Shown here piece by piece: positions 49,738 to 59,088 of a stretch of DNA of 64,000 nucleotides; positions within the stretch are counted from its first letter, which is position 1; each line of letters begins with the position of its first letter. Under the pieces are notes generated by a model. The model saw only the letters and a list, made by a program, of their open reading frames with translations, searched no databases and was not told the DNA's origin. Position numbers and translations under genes: made by a program. Source of the stretch: an uncultured Campylobacter sp. (GTDB lineage Bacteria; Campylobacterota; Campylobacteria; Campylobacterales; Campylobacteraceae); assembly GCF_905373215.1 (NCBI RefSeq), contig NZ_CAJPRT010000003.1, forward strand, positions 62,001-126,000, in the 5' to 3' direction.

Positions 49738-51006
49738 TTAGCTTTCGATCCTGATCATAAAAGGCTTTTGCGTGATGAAATTTTCGCCGCCGATCACGCT
49801 TATTGCGCGCTTTATGTCCTTCTCGCAGCACGTATGCGTCGTAAAAAACAGCGTCACTTCCTCGTCCGTTTTAAGCTTAGGCTTTTGCAAAAAGCTGTCG
49901 ATCGAAAGATCGTTTAAGCTCATAATGTTCGTGAGCTTCGCGAGCACGCCCTTCTCATCGCGCACGCGCAGCCTGAAATAATACTTCGTGCGGATCTGCT
50001 CGCTTGGCAGAATTTGCATAAAATTTTCACTAGGCAAAATTTTATAGCCGAGCATCGGGTTTTTGTTATCACGCGCGATGTCGATGAGATCGCTTATAAC
50101 CGCGCTTGCCGTAGCGCTTCCGCCCGCGCCAGGGCCGTAATACATACTCTCGCCGACGCAGTCTCCGTAGATGCTCACGCCGTTCATTACGCCATCGACT
50201 TTTGAGAGCATTTGATCCTTTGAAATGAGCGCAGGATGGACGCGCAGCTCGACTTTGTTGTCGCACGCGCGCTTAGCCACCGCAAGCAGCTTGATTATGA
50301 AATCAAATTCGCGCGCAAAATAGATATCCTCCTGCGTGATCTCCTCGATCCCCTCGATTAAAATATCTTCAGGATCTCCGTGCACGCCGTATGCGATGCT
50401 AGCTAAGATCAAGAGCTTATGCGCCGCATCGAACCCGCCGATATCAAAGCTAGGATCGGCTTCGGCGTATCCGAGCTCTTGAGCTCGCTTTAGCGCGTCT
50501 TCAAATTTCTCGTTTTTTTGCATCATATTCGTAAGGATAAAGTTGCTTGTGCCGTTTACGATGCCGATTATTTTTTCGATACGATTGGCGCTTAGCCCCT
50601 CGCGTAGGGTTTTGATGATCGGAATTCCGCCCGCCACGCTCGCTTCAAAGCCAAAAGGCGTATCGCCCGCTAGAGCCTGGAGCTTGTAGCGATGATAAGC
50701 CAAAAGCGCCTTATTTGCGGTAACGACCGCCTTTTTACGCTTTAAAATTTCACTTACGACCTCGTAGGGCTTTTCTACCCCGCCCATAAGCTCTACAAAA
50801 ACGTCGATGTCATCGCGCTCGATGATACTTCGCGCGTCGCTGCTAAGAGGAATTTGCACGCCCCTTTTTTTGCTCGTATCGCGCACGAGCCCGATTACGG
50901 GCTCTATGCTAACGCCTGCGCGCGCAAGGATGATATCTTTATTTTTGATCAAAATATTTGCAACTTCGCTACCTACGGTGCCGACGCCTAAAATCGCTAC
51001 CTTCAT
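49738..51006 (-). CDS. hom: Homoserine dehydrogenase
   Basis: Threonine/methionine branch enzyme, NAD(P)H-dependent. 422 residues: Rossmann VAILGVGTVGSEVANIL, catalytic segment GIVNGTSNFILTNMM and ELGYAEADPSFDIGG, and a C-terminal ACT domain (YYFRLRVRDEKGVLAKLTNI), giving likely feedback control by threonine. Not fused to aspartokinase. One base overlap with the aminotransferase gene. Confidence 0.96.
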   Translation of the reverse strand: MKVAILGVGTVGSEVANILIKNKDIILARAGVSIEPVIGLVRDTSKKRGVQIPLSSDARSIIERDDIDVFVELMGGVEKPYEVVSEILKRKKAVVTANKALLAYHRYKLQALAGDTPFGFEASVAGGIPIIKTLREGLSANRIEKIIGIVNGTSNFILTNMMQKNEKFEDALKRAQELGYAEADPSFDIGGFDAAHKLLILASIAYGVHGDPEDILIEGIEEITQEDIYFAREFDFIIKLLAVAKRACDNKVELRVHPALISKDQMLSKVDGVMNGVSIYGDCVGESMYYGPGAGGSATASAVISDLIDIARDNKNPMLGYKILPSENFMQILPSEQIRTKYYFRLRVRDEKGVLAKLTNIMSLNDLSIDSFLQKPKLKTDEEVTLFFTTHTCCEKDIKRAISVIGGENFITQKPFMIRIES

Positions 51007-52211
51007 CAGATCTCTTTCAAATATTTTTTTATATTTCTAGCGGCCTGGCGAGTCCTGTTTTCGTTTTCGATAAAAGCGATCCGCACATAATCGTCTCCCG
51101 CTGCGCCAAAGCCCACGCCGGGACTTACGGCGACGCGCGCCTTGGTAAGAAGCTGCTTGGAAAACTCCATACTTCTTAGATGAGCCGCCGCGGGCGGCAA
51201 TTTCGCCCACGCAAACATCGACGCGCTAGGTTTAGCGATCTGCCAGCCTGCGTCCGCAAAAGCGTCAATCAAAAAATTTCTACGCTTCTCATAGCTCGCG
51301 CGGATCTGCTCTACGCACTCCTGCGGCCCGTCCAGCGCGATCGTGGCGGCTACTTGGATCGGCGTAAACATGCCGTAATCAAACCACGACTTGATCTTTT
51401 TAAGCGCGGCTACGAGCTTTTTGTTGCCGCTAACAAAACCCACGCGCCAGCCCGCCATATTGTAGGTTTTAGAAAGCGTGTATGCCTCGACTGCGACGTC
51501 TTTCGCACCCTGAACCTCAAAGATCGACGGCGTTTTGTAATCGTCAAAAGCGATCTCTGCGTAAGCGATATCGCTGATGATATAAAACCGCTCCTGCCGC
51601 GCCATCGCCACGAGCCGCTCGTAGAAGCTCTTTTGCACGACGACGGTGGTGGGGTTGTGCGGGAAATTTACGACGACGTATTTTGGGCGCGGAATGCTCT
51701 CATCGAAGGTTTTTTGCAGATCGATGAAAAATTTGTTCTCATTAAAATTTAAATTCTCATCATAGGCAAGCGGGATTTTAACGACGTTACCGCCCGCGAT
51801 GATGAAGGCTTGAGTGTGGATCGGATACGCAGGATCGGGCACCACCGCGACATCGCCCGGATTTACGATCGCGCTAGTTAGATGCACGAAGCCCTCCTTG
51901 GAGCCCATCACCGCGACGATCTCGCTTTCTGGATCCAAGATCACGCCGTATTTGCGCTTGTACCAATTCGCGCACGCAAGTCGCAGCTTGTAGATGCCCT
52001 GACTTACGGAGTAGCCGTGCGTCTTGTCCTTTTGCGCGCTTTCGCAAAGCTTATCGATTATATGCTGCGGCGTCCTGCCGTCGGGATTGCCCATCGAAAA
52101 ATCGATTATATCCTCGCCGGCTCTGCGCGCCGCCATTTTTATGGCATTGACCTCGGCAAAAACGTAATTGGGCAAACGCTCGATTTTTGAAAAACGGATT
52201 TCGTCAAACAT
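51006..52211 (-). CDS. AlaC/DapC-like class I aminotransferase
   Basis: 401 residues, fold-type I PLP enzyme. PLP lysine in LSKTYNMAGWRVG; IIDFSMGNPDGRTPQHIIDK and HGYSVSQGIYKLRLA are close to E. coli AlaC as I recall it. It could make alanine from glutamate and pyruvate, or serve as the missing diaminopimelate-pathway aminotransferase; sequence alone does not decide. Upstream of hom in one transcript. Confidence 0.85.
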   Translation of the reverse strand: MFDEIRFSKIERLPNYVFAEVNAIKMAARRAGEDIIDFSMGNPDGRTPQHIIDKLCESAQKDKTHGYSVSQGIYKLRLACANWYKRKYGVILDPESEIVAVMGSKEGFVHLTSAIVNPGDVAVVPDPAYPIHTQAFIIAGGNVVKIPLAYDENLNFNENKFFIDLQKTFDESIPRPKYVVVNFPHNPTTVVVQKSFYERLVAMARQERFYIISDIAYAEIAFDDYKTPSIFEVQGAKDVAVEAYTLSKTYNMAGWRVGFVSGNKKLVAALKKIKSWFDYGMFTPIQVAATIALDGPQECVEQIRASYEKRRNFLIDAFADAGWQIAKPSASMFAWAKLPPAAAHLRSMEFSKQLLTKARVAVSPGVGFGAAGDDYVRIAFIENENRTRQAARNIKKYLKEI

Positions 52212-52741
52212 CTCAAACCTCTTATCTTAAAGTAATTTCCAAGCTTTATTTAAAATTTAGCGCCTTAACGCGCGATCTGCTCGTACCGCACGGAGGCAAA
52301 ATTTCAAGCCTTAGCGTCGATGCGGCGGCGCTTTTTATATTGCTCAAGCAATTTAAACTTTTACCTCGCTAAAATTTTAAAACCGCGGGGGGCGCGGAGG
52401 CGTTGATCGTTTAAATTTATCGCGTCGCGACCCTTTGCGGCGCTGTTTAAATTTACGTCCGATCAAAACGATAACGATCAGAGCTTCCGTTTTGCACGGC
52501 GCCGTGGACTACACCTCTTAAATTTAGCGCGCTACCGCAAGCGCCCGCACCGCTTAAAATTTTATCGCACCGCTAATTTTACCTGCGCCGCTTAAAATTC
52601 TATCTAAGGCGGCGCGGTTCAAAACCCTCTAAATTTACCCTCGTGGGTTTATTTTAAGTCGCACTCGCCGCAGCGGGCCAAAATTCTATCCTCGGCGGCG
52701 GCGAAGTCCTACGAGTGAAAAACCGCGCGAGAGCGAGGATT
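52212..52741. repeat. Spacer with tandem-like AATT/GC-box repeats
   Basis: 530 bases with no credible gene. Around 52535-52610 units of the type CGCACCGCT(TA)AAATTTTATC recur three times in near-tandem (GCACCGCTTAAAATTTTATC, GCACCGCTAATTTTACC, GCGCCGCTTAAAATTCTATC), with further looser copies to 52700. This is the clearest view of the AATT-plus-GC element that fills other spacers. Confidence 0.65.
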
Positions 52742-53761
52742 TTACCACTTCTTGCCCTTGTTTAGGCGCAGAAACTCATCGGCTGAAATTTTAGTGATAT
52801 TGCCATCTTTGACGTGGAATTTTTGAGTGTTTCTTTCGCTGAAAGTTACGTTGCCATCGGCTTTACCGAGCTCAAACATCCCGTGGCCGGTAGAGATTAG
52901 CAACTCCTCATCTCCTTGCGAAGCGACGACGTAAGGGGCATTAATGACCATCTCGCGCTTCTTGCCGCTTTTTAGATCGATGATGCCGATCCACATCTTA
53001 CCGCGTGGGCTAAGCACGATATCTTTACTCGTCGCGGGTTTGCTTTGCGTGGCGTTTTCGTCGGTAGAATTTTCCTCAGTCTTAATGCTTGCGCGCTCGA
53101 TCCTGATAGAGCGGTCCAGCGCATTGAGCGAGCTTAAATTTTCATCCGCAGCAGCGGCTGCATTGGCATCTGACTTTAATGCGAATTTTTCATCTGTAGC
53201 GTTGTGCGAAACGACGTCGATACCGATGTTTTCAAGCTTTTTTTGAGTATTGTTTACAATCGGAGCGTCAGAATAGGTGGTTTTGTTTTGCTCCCATAAA
53301 AGCGAGCCCAAAAATTCGCCGAAGCTTTTATAAAGTCCGAAATAAAAGATCGCGCCTATGATTAACACCATCGCAAGCAGCCACATAAGCCAACCGCTAC
53401 CGCTTTTGTTAGGGCTGACCCTTTGACCATAAACCTGCTCGACTTTAGCCTTTTTAACGGGCGCGAAGCCCTCTTTCGCGACCTCAAACTCGCTAAGCCA
53501 GTCCGATAGATCCAGTCCGAACTCGCGCTCTAAAATTTTAATATAGCCCCTAACGTTAAAATTTGCCAGCTTCTCGAAGTCTTTATTGATGATGTATTCT
53601 AAATTTTGCGCGTCGATGCGCGTCGTGCGCGCTATCTCGATCAAATCCATAGATTTTAATTTATCTAGATCGCTATTTTTTGGCTGCTGTGTTTGCTCCG
53701 GCTTCTCGGTTTGTTCCGCCTGCTCATCCGTATTATTTAACTTCTCTTCTATTTCTTCCAT
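52742..53761 (-). CDS. RodZ-like membrane protein
   Basis: 339 residues: acidic N-terminus, a small helix-turn-helix-like cytoplasmic domain (LDKLKSMDLIEIARTTRIDA, YIKILEREFGLDLSDWLSE), one membrane helix (about 123-145, WLMWLLAMVLIIGAIFYFGLY), an Ala/Asp/Asn-rich linker, and a periplasmic beta domain (KMWIGIIDLKSGKKREMVIN) reminiscent of DUF4115 of RodZ. Topology fits RodZ, a morphogenesis partner of MreB; sequence support is moderate. It overlaps rlmB by 29 bases if the ATG at 53761 is right. Confidence 0.55.
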   Translation of the reverse strand: MEEIEEKLNNTDEQAEQTEKPEQTQQPKNSDLDKLKSMDLIEIARTTRIDAQNLEYIINKDFEKLANFNVRGYIKILEREFGLDLSDWLSEFEVAKEGFAPVKKAKVEQVYGQRVSPNKSGSGWLMWLLAMVLIIGAIFYFGLYKSFGEFLGSLLWEQNKTTYSDAPIVNNTQKKLENIGIDVVSHNATDEKFALKSDANAAAAADENLSSLNALDRSIRIERASIKTEENSTDENATQSKPATSKDIVLSPRGKMWIGIIDLKSGKKREMVINAPYVVASQGDEELLISTGHGMFELGKADGNVTFSERNTQKFHVKDGNITKISADEFLRLNKGKKW

Positions 53762-54434
53762 TTAGAATTCCATCGCATAGTATCGCAAATGCCGCGCTTA
53801 CGTTAAGCGAGTCCCAGCCTTCGCGCATCTTTATCGATACCGCGCAGTCGCATTTTTTAAGCGCCCTAGCAGGTATCCCCTCTTCTTCGTTCCCCATTAC
53901 GAGTGCGTTTTTCGCGCCGAGCTTTAACTCCTTAAAGTTCGTTCCGTCCGCACTCGCGGCGTAAATTTCAAAGCCGCTTTGTTTAAGCTCGTTTATCACG
54001 CTAAGCCCGTCTGCGGCCTTAACGACATTTAGCTCATACGCCGCGCCCGAGCTAGCGCGCACTACGCCCGCCATATTTAGATTATTTGCGACGACGATCA
54101 CGCTATTTGCACCCAAAGCATAGGCGCTGCGCATTATCGCGCCGATGTTTCCGACGTCGGTAAGCCCATAAAGGATCGGCACGAATTTATCGTCTTTGAC
54201 GCTAGCAAGATCGCCGAAGCTAAACTCCTCCACCTCGGCCAAGAAGCCTTGATGGTTGCCGCCGCGAGCGAGGGCTTGAGCTTTTTTCGCATCGGCGCGC
54301 TCAATTTTTACGCCGGTCGCGGCGATCTTTTTAAAAATTTCTTTCTCGCACTCCTTTGCAAGGATGATGCGGATAAATTTCTGCGGATGCCGGTTTAAAA
54401 GGTGCAAAAACAGCTGCTTGCCGTAAATAATCAT
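53733..54434 (-). CDS. rlmB: SpoU/TrmH-family RNA 2'-O-methyltransferase
   Basis: 233 residues. Substrate-binding N-terminal part (MIIYGKQLFLHLLNRHPQKF), then SPOUT motifs NIGAIMRSAYALGAN, ALVMGNEEEGI and WDSLNVSAAFAIL. Probably methylates G2251 of 23S rRNA (RlmB) or a related site; TrmH-like alternatives cannot be excluded. Same place as in C. jejuni (recalled). Confidence 0.85.
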   Translation of the reverse strand: MIIYGKQLFLHLLNRHPQKFIRIILAKECEKEIFKKIAATGVKIERADAKKAQALARGGNHQGFLAEVEEFSFGDLASVKDDKFVPILYGLTDVGNIGAIMRSAYALGANSVIVVANNLNMAGVVRASSGAAYELNVVKAADGLSVINELKQSGFEIYAASADGTNFKELKLGAKNALVMGNEEEGIPARALKKCDCAVSIKMREGWDSLNVSAAFAILCDGILNGRNRREVK

Positions 54435-54469
54435 TTTGGGATTTTAGCGAAAAACGGTTAAAATATGAC

Positions 54470-55285
54470 TTAGCGTATCAAATTTTTATATATTTCTTTG
54501 GCGGGTTCGCCGCTGATTTTTGAGAGTAGTTTTGCTTTTATTTTCGGCGCGATCTCAAGCGAAAGAATATCTTCTTGCGTGATTTTTTCAAAGCTTTTCT
54601 CGCCCGCGCCGTCAATCACGACGCACCATTCGCCGTTTAAATTTGCGCCGTTTAAGCTCAGCAAAACCTCTGCGGCGCTACCGAAAAATTTTGTTTCAAA
54701 TTTTTTCGTAGCTTCTTTGATTGCAAAAATTTTGCGCTGCGCGTCGATCCCCGCGATCTGCTCAATTAGCTTTATCACGCGCTTTGGAGATTCGTAAAGT
54801 ACGCACGGATAAGGGCTCTGCATTAAATTTAGAATCTGAGCTTTGCGCTGCGCGCCGTCATTGTTCAAAAAGCCTAAAAAGCTAAATTCTTTCTCCACCA
54901 GCCCGCTTGCGGCGGCTGCGAGCAGCAGAGCGTTTGCGCCGCTAAGCACCTCGTAAGGCACGCCGCTTCGCTGCGCAAATTTTACGAGCGCAATCCCCGG
55001 ATCGCTGATGCAGGGCATGCCGGCATCGCTTACGTATGCGCAAGCTTTTTCGCGCAGAAGTGCCGCATCAAAGCTCGCGAAAAACTCCGCTTCGTTGTGT
55101 GTGTGCAGCGAGTAGAACTGTGAAATTTTAAATGAAATTTGAAATTTATCGGATAATAGGTTTAGAAGTTTTTTTGAAACCCTCGTATCCTCGCAGATTA
55201 GGATTTCGCAGCTTTGCAATACCTCAAGCGCGCGGCTCGAGATATCGCTTAAATTTCCTATCGGCGTAGGAATGAGATATAGCAA
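54470..55285 (-). CDS. rsmI: 16S rRNA (cytidine-1402-2'-O)-methyltransferase RsmI
   Basis: 271 residues of the tetrapyrrole-methylase fold: LYLIPTPIGNLSDISSRAL, ICEDTRVSKKLL, SDAGMPCISDPG and YESPKRVIKLI. The ATG immediately follows the rpmE stop. Confidence 0.95.
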   Translation of the reverse strand: MLYLIPTPIGNLSDISSRALEVLQSCEILICEDTRVSKKLLNLLSDKFQISFKISQFYSLHTHNEAEFFASFDAALLREKACAYVSDAGMPCISDPGIALVKFAQRSGVPYEVLSGANALLLAAAASGLVEKEFSFLGFLNNDGAQRKAQILNLMQSPYPCVLYESPKRVIKLIEQIAGIDAQRKIFAIKEATKKFETKFFGSAAEVLLSLNGANLNGEWCVVIDGAGEKSFEKITQEDILSLEIAPKIKAKLLSKISGEPAKEIYKNLIR

Positions 55286-55486
55286 CTATTTCATTCCGTA
55301 TTTTTGCTTAAATTTCTCGACGCGGCCCGCGCTATCTACGATCTTCTCGCTGCCTGTGAAAAACGGATGGCAGTTGGAGCAGATATCGACGCGGATCTCA
55401 GGCTTGTTCGAGCGCGTTTTAAAAGTGTTTCCGCAAGCGCAGGTAACGGTCGTTTCGACAAAGTTCGGATGGATATCTTTTTTCAT
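55286..55486 (-). CDS. rpmE: 50S ribosomal protein L31 (zinc-binding form)
   Basis: 66 residues: [20 protein letters not shown], then [15 protein letters not shown], and a basic C-terminus [10 protein letters not shown]. The Cys pairs (CxC and CxxC) are the zinc-binding form, indicating that zinc is normally available. Confidence 0.97.
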   Translation of the reverse strand: MKKDIHPNFVETTVTCACGNTFKTRSNKPEIRVDICSNCHPFFTGSEKIVDSAGRVEKFKQKYGMK

Positions 55487-55813
55487 TTTTGATCCTTTTT
55501 GATGATTTTAAAAGGTTGCGATTATACAACTTTTTTATCTAAAAAGCAAATTTAAAGGGTTTTAAAAAACTCTCGGCAAAGCGTGGATTTTCTTTTTGAA
55601 TATGCTTTTTTGGACGCGAAGTTTTAAAATTTAGCCCGCTTTGCGGGTAAAATTTTGATTTACTGCGGCGTACAAATACAGCGCGCGAAGATATGCCGCA
55701 GCAATACGCGCCGCGCATTAGGCCGCTGATAAACATAACGGGTCGCGCAAGGCAAAATTTAAATTCCAAAATTTAAAGCGCGCGGCTTTTAAATTTTAAA
55801 ATTTGCCGAGCGT
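55487..55813. other. Spacer between rsmE and rpmE
   Basis: 327 bases with no supported gene. Contains GCAAAATTT, AAAATTT and GCGCGC segments. The promoter of rpmE should lie in its left part; no distinctive box stands out. Confidence 0.55.
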
Positions 55814-56473
55814 TTAAAACATCAGCTTCGCGCAAGTTGCGATCAGCGCGGTGTTTGAGCGCAAAATATAAGGGCTATTAAGCGCATAGGCGTTTTTAAA
55901 TTTCTCCCTTTCGCGCGGCGAAAATCCGCCCTCGGGGCCTACGAACGCGATCTCGTCGCCGCCGAAAATGTCGATGTTCTTGCCGCCAAAATCGATCAGG
56001 CTTACGTTTTCATACCTTTGCGCGAGCTCGTCCGAGCTGCTCAAAACCTCGATCTGCATGATGGAATTTCGCCCGCATTGCTGCGACGAGTTGATCAAAA
56101 TCCGCTCCATCCTCTGCAGATCGAGCCGCACGTTTTTCTGCGACAGATCGGCATATACCAAAATAAGCCGCCCGACGCCCATCTCATTTAGTGCAGGCAG
56201 GCTCTTTTCGACCACGGCGCTCTCGACGACCGCCCAAGCGACGCAAAAATCGTGGCTCGGCGTAAAAACCGAGCTTTTAAAAACTAAATTCAGAGCCGCA
56301 CCCTTACGCGAAATTTCGGCGATCTCATATAGATAACTCGCCCCGTCCTTTAGATTTCGCACGTCTATGCGCTCGCCCGCCCTTGCTCGCCTCGCCTTTA
56401 GGTGCAAAAACTGATCATTCTGCAAAACTAGGCTCTGTTCGCCTGCAAACTTATCGTAAAAATATACCATCAA
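55814..56473 (-). CDS. rsmE: 16S rRNA (uracil-1498-N3)-methyltransferase RsmE
   Basis: 219 residues, SPOUT fold: FLHLKARRARAGERIDVRNL PUA-like N-terminus, QQCGRNSIMQIEVL, and FVGPEGGFSPREREKF followed by ILRSNTALIATC (knot). Two adjacent ATG codons at 56473 and 56470 are possible; both overlap the upstream gene stop. Confidence 0.94.
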   Translation of the reverse strand: MMVYFYDKFAGEQSLVLQNDQFLHLKARRARAGERIDVRNLKDGASYLYEIAEISRKGAALNLVFKSSVFTPSHDFCVAWAVVESAVVEKSLPALNEMGVGRLILVYADLSQKNVRLDLQRMERILINSSQQCGRNSIMQIEVLSSSDELAQRYENVSLIDFGGKNIDIFGGDEIAFVGPEGGFSPREREKFKNAYALNSPYILRSNTALIATCAKLMF

Positions 56474-56958
56474 ATAACACTCGCTATCAAAATTATCGCT
56501 AAGCTTAGCCCCAAAATCACCCGCATTTTGCGCTGATACGGCGCAAAGTTTTGGCTCAGATACGCGATTTTTAGCCGCTTGTAAGACGCCGCGCTAAGCG
56601 CGATCATCGCTAGCGATCCGACCGCCATAAAGTAAATTTTAAAGCTCAGATCAAAACGCAGCACCGGCAGCATCACGCTTCCGCTAATTATCAGCGCCGC
56701 GATACACGAATAATAGATCGGCAAAAACAGCCTGATGCGCCTAAGAAATCTAAGCCCAGATCTGCTCTTTTGCTTTAAATTTTCAGCTTGCGGCGCGGAA
56801 GCGGCGGAATTTAAAGCCTCACTGCGAGGGCGAAATTCCGCTGCCGCGGTATCGATCTTAAGCTGAGTAAAGATCAGATAAATTATCGTTAAAATCGCCG
56901 CAGCTAGCGCGAAAAATTTATGAAAACCCAGGGCGCTTTGATACAGATAATCCATCAC
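56470..56958 (-). CDS. Small four-helix integral membrane protein
   Basis: 162 residues. Four predicted membrane segments (about 10-30, 78-97, 104-122, 143-162). Corresponds by position to an uncharacterised membrane protein upstream of rsmE in C. jejuni (recalled). Between helices 1 and 2 is a loop of about 35 residues, AEFRPRSEALNSAASAPQ and onward, whose DNA (TTTAAATTTTC, GGAATTTAAAG, CGAAATTCC) has the same AATT texture as spacers. Function unknown. Confidence 0.7.
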   Translation of the reverse strand: MMDYLYQSALGFHKFFALAAAILTIIYLIFTQLKIDTAAAEFRPRSEALNSAASAPQAENLKQKSRSGLRFLRRIRLFLPIYYSCIAALIISGSVMLPVLRFDLSFKIYFMAVGSLAMIALSAASYKRLKIAYLSQNFAPYQRKMRVILGLSLAIILIASVI

Positions 56959-57323
56959 TTCCGCCAGGGAGTTAAATTTGCAGTATAAAATTTTGCGCGG
57001 CTAGAGCCGAAACGACCGAATTTTAACGCAAATTTTTTCGGCGCGGGATCAAACAGACCTACTCCGCGCCTTTGAAATTTTAAAAACCCTTCAAAGCAGC
57101 CGCGGCTATTTATTGCGCCAAAATTTACCGCGTGCGCGTTCAACCCCGATTTCGCGCCGTATCTCTCGCGCCAAGAATGAAATTTTGTGGATAAAAATTT
57201 AGAATTTCTCTGCGCAGATCGTACGGGCAAAAAAGACACCGAAATCGCGCTCGCACGCCGCATACGAACTATGCAAATTTTAAAAATTTTCAAATTTAGC
57301 CGCGGATTTTTCAACGCTCCGTC
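56959..57323. other. Spacer between the membrane protein gene and the small lipoprotein gene
   Basis: 365 bases. Open frames on both strands are present but have no ribosome-binding site and compositions like the noncoding spacers. AAAATTT words occur about every 40-60 bases. Confidence 0.55.
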
Positions 57324-57545
57324 CTATTCGGTCACCGGAAGCGGCGGCATATCGGCGTTTATATCGACTTTAGGCTCGCTAGGCGCGATGGGTACATCCT
57401 TCGGCACCTCGCTATCTACCGGCGGCTTTTGCAAGGTGTCCTTTTTCTCGTCATCGCAGCCGCCCAAAGCAAGCGCGCAAACAAAGATCGCGCACGCAGC
57501 AAAAACGCGCATAAACCCCGAGCCAAATTTAAAGAAATTTCTCAT
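57324..57545 (-). CDS. Small lipoprotein, function unknown
   Basis: 73 residues: long signal MRNFFKFGSGFMRVFAACAI then ALALGGC lipobox (Cys30), then a short Pro/Asp/Lys-rich mature part (PPVDSEVPKDVPIAPSEPK). The ATG shares one base with the queD stop. In C. jejuni a small lipoprotein precedes queD at the same place (recalled); no heme motif is visible here. Real because of the lipobox and coupling, role unknown. Confidence 0.7.
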   Translation of the reverse strand: MRNFFKFGSGFMRVFAACAIFVCALALGGCDDEKKDTLQKPPVDSEVPKDVPIAPSEPKVDINADMPPLPVTE

Positions 57546-58126
57546 CAGCAATCCTTTGGATAGATGATTTTTTCGCCGCGCAGCAGCTTTTGCCAAAGCT
57601 CCGGCTGCCTCCACTCCTCGCGCACGGCTGGCGAGAATTCTATCTCTTCCAGCGCGATCTCGCCCATCTGCGCGTTGTAGGCATCCTCGCGGAAGCACTG
57701 CGCATAGCCGGTCGCGGTTTCGTGTACGATGACGCTGTGAAGCTTTACTTCGCGCTCGCCGTTTTGCATCTGAGTTAGGCTCAAAAGTCGGTCGATTAGA
57801 ACGAAAAAAATTCTACAAAACTGCTCCGCGCTCGGATTTAGCGGTATCTGCACCCAGCGCGCGCTGTGTTTTTTAAGATCCGCGATATAGCTCGTATCAT
57901 CACGCGCGTAGATCGTCACGGCGTGGTCAAAACTATCGATAAGCTCGCGGATACCGAGCTTCATGTAGCCGAAGTCATATACCATCCCCGCTTCATCCAA
58001 AAAATTTGAGCTAAGCAAAATTTCACATCTGTAGGAGTGACCGTGGATGCTCGTGCGACACCGCTTCGAACCGCACAGGCGCACGATGTGAGCGTTTTCG
58101 AATTCGTATAATTTCCTAATTATCAT
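57545..58126 (-). CDS. queD: 6-carboxytetrahydropterin synthase QueD
   Basis: Makes 6-carboxy-tetrahydropterin in queuosine synthesis. 193 residues with zinc ligands in ENAHIVRLC and SIHGHSYRCEI, and MVYDFGYMKLGIRELIDSFDHAV; a catalytic Glu in VHETATGY. ATG at 58126 overlaps the queE stop (ATGA). Longer than typical QueD by a C-terminal extension. Confidence 0.92.
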   Translation of the reverse strand: MIIRKLYEFENAHIVRLCGSKRCRTSIHGHSYRCEILLSSNFLDEAGMVYDFGYMKLGIRELIDSFDHAVTIYARDDTSYIADLKKHSARWVQIPLNPSAEQFCRIFFVLIDRLLSLTQMQNGEREVKLHSVIVHETATGYAQCFREDAYNAQMGEIALEEIEFSPAVREEWRQPELWQKLLRGEKIIYPKDC

Positions 58127-59088
58127 ACCCCGTCCTTCTCGCCCCAAATTCTAATGTGCAGGCGATCGGAGTAATTATAGCCGTTTTTTAGGCAAAAATC
58201 CACGCAAAATTGCGCGGCGCTTTCCAGCTCGCGACGATCTGCGCCGCGCGGCATACAATAAACCTCGCCGCCGCACGCCGCTAAAATTTCGGCGATCTCG
58301 GGCTGCGCGTCAAACTCGGGCGAGATCACAAACTTGTAAAAGCTATCTTTTGCGTTTTGCCTTAAGCTTCGTAGCGCAGCGAAGCTCAGCCTGCATTCGC
58401 GCGGCTCGGCGGAGTTTGAGAGCTTAGGCGAGATCGCAAAAACGCAGCTTTTGTAAGCGGGGAATTTTTCAAAATCCACTAAAATCGTGCCGTTGGTTTC
58501 GAAGTGCACCGCGTATCCGCGTGCGAGCAACTCGCAGACGAACTCGTAAAATAGCGCCTCCTTGTGATGCAACAGCGGCTCGCCGCCGGTGATAACGATG
58601 ATCGGCTTTTGATGAAGTTTAGTGCTCTGCGGTGATGCGGAGCTTTGCGGATTTAAATTTGAGGAATTCTGCACTGCGAAATTTAAAGAATTTTCGCTCG
58701 TTAAATTTAAAGAATTTTTTGCGTTACCGTTTAGGCAGGGAGGCGTTTGTGCGGCGGTGGAATTTAACGTATCGCTTTCAAAAAAAGACTCGGCGGCGCA
58801 AAAACCCGGTGCAGAGCAAGCAGGTGCGAAACAGGACGAACCTGATAAATTTGGAATTTTATTCAAAAGCTGCGCTAGATTTAAAATTTCTTCGTGCTCG
58901 AAGTGATTTGTAAAAACCGCGCGGATCGTATCGCAACCGCGCAAGATCTTGCCGGTCTTTGGCGAAACGCGCTCGCCGCCGAAGCCCTCGCAGCGCAGAT
59001 TACAGCCCGCAAAGCGAAAGAAAAACGCGAGCCTGCCTGCGTATTTGCCCTCGCCTTGGATACTTAAAAAGCTCTCTACGAGCCTCAT
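58123..59088 (-). CDS. queE: 7-carboxy-7-deazaguanine synthase QueE with an internal insertion
   Basis: Radical-SAM enzyme converting carboxytetrahydropterin to carboxydeazaguanine. 321 residues; family usually about 220-250. N-terminal [20 protein letters not shown]; the cluster cysteines are Cys29, Cys33 and Cys52 (C-x3-C-x18-C, ending GCDT), an expanded cluster loop like that of other Campylobacter QueE as I recall. ITGGEPLLH is the SAM-binding GGE motif. Between them residues about 81-159 are a low-complexity insertion ([20 protein letters not shown]) from DNA with tandem AAATTTAAAGAATTTT units at about 58612-58848. Overlaps moaA and queD by four bases each. Confidence 0.87.
   Translation of the reverse strand: MRLVESFLSIQGEGKYAGRLAFFFRFAGCNLRCEGFGGERVSPKTGKILRGCDTIRAVFTNHFEHEEILNLAQLLNKIPNLSGSSCFAPACSAPGFCAAESFFESDTLNSTAAQTPPCLNGNAKNSLNLTSENSLNFAVQNSSNLNPQSSASPQSTKLHQKPIIVITGGEPLLHHKEALFYEFVCELLARGYAVHFETNGTILVDFEKFPAYKSCVFAISPKLSNSAEPRECRLSFAALRSLRQNAKDSFYKFVISPEFDAQPEIAEILAACGGEVYCMPRGADRRELESAAQFCVDFCLKNGYNYSDRLHIRIWGEKDGV

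Noticed and set aside
56955..57314. 119-codon open frame between the membrane protein gene and the small lipoprotein gene
   Set aside because: Basic, Phe-rich, no ribosome-binding site and no recognisable domain; same composition as spacer translations.
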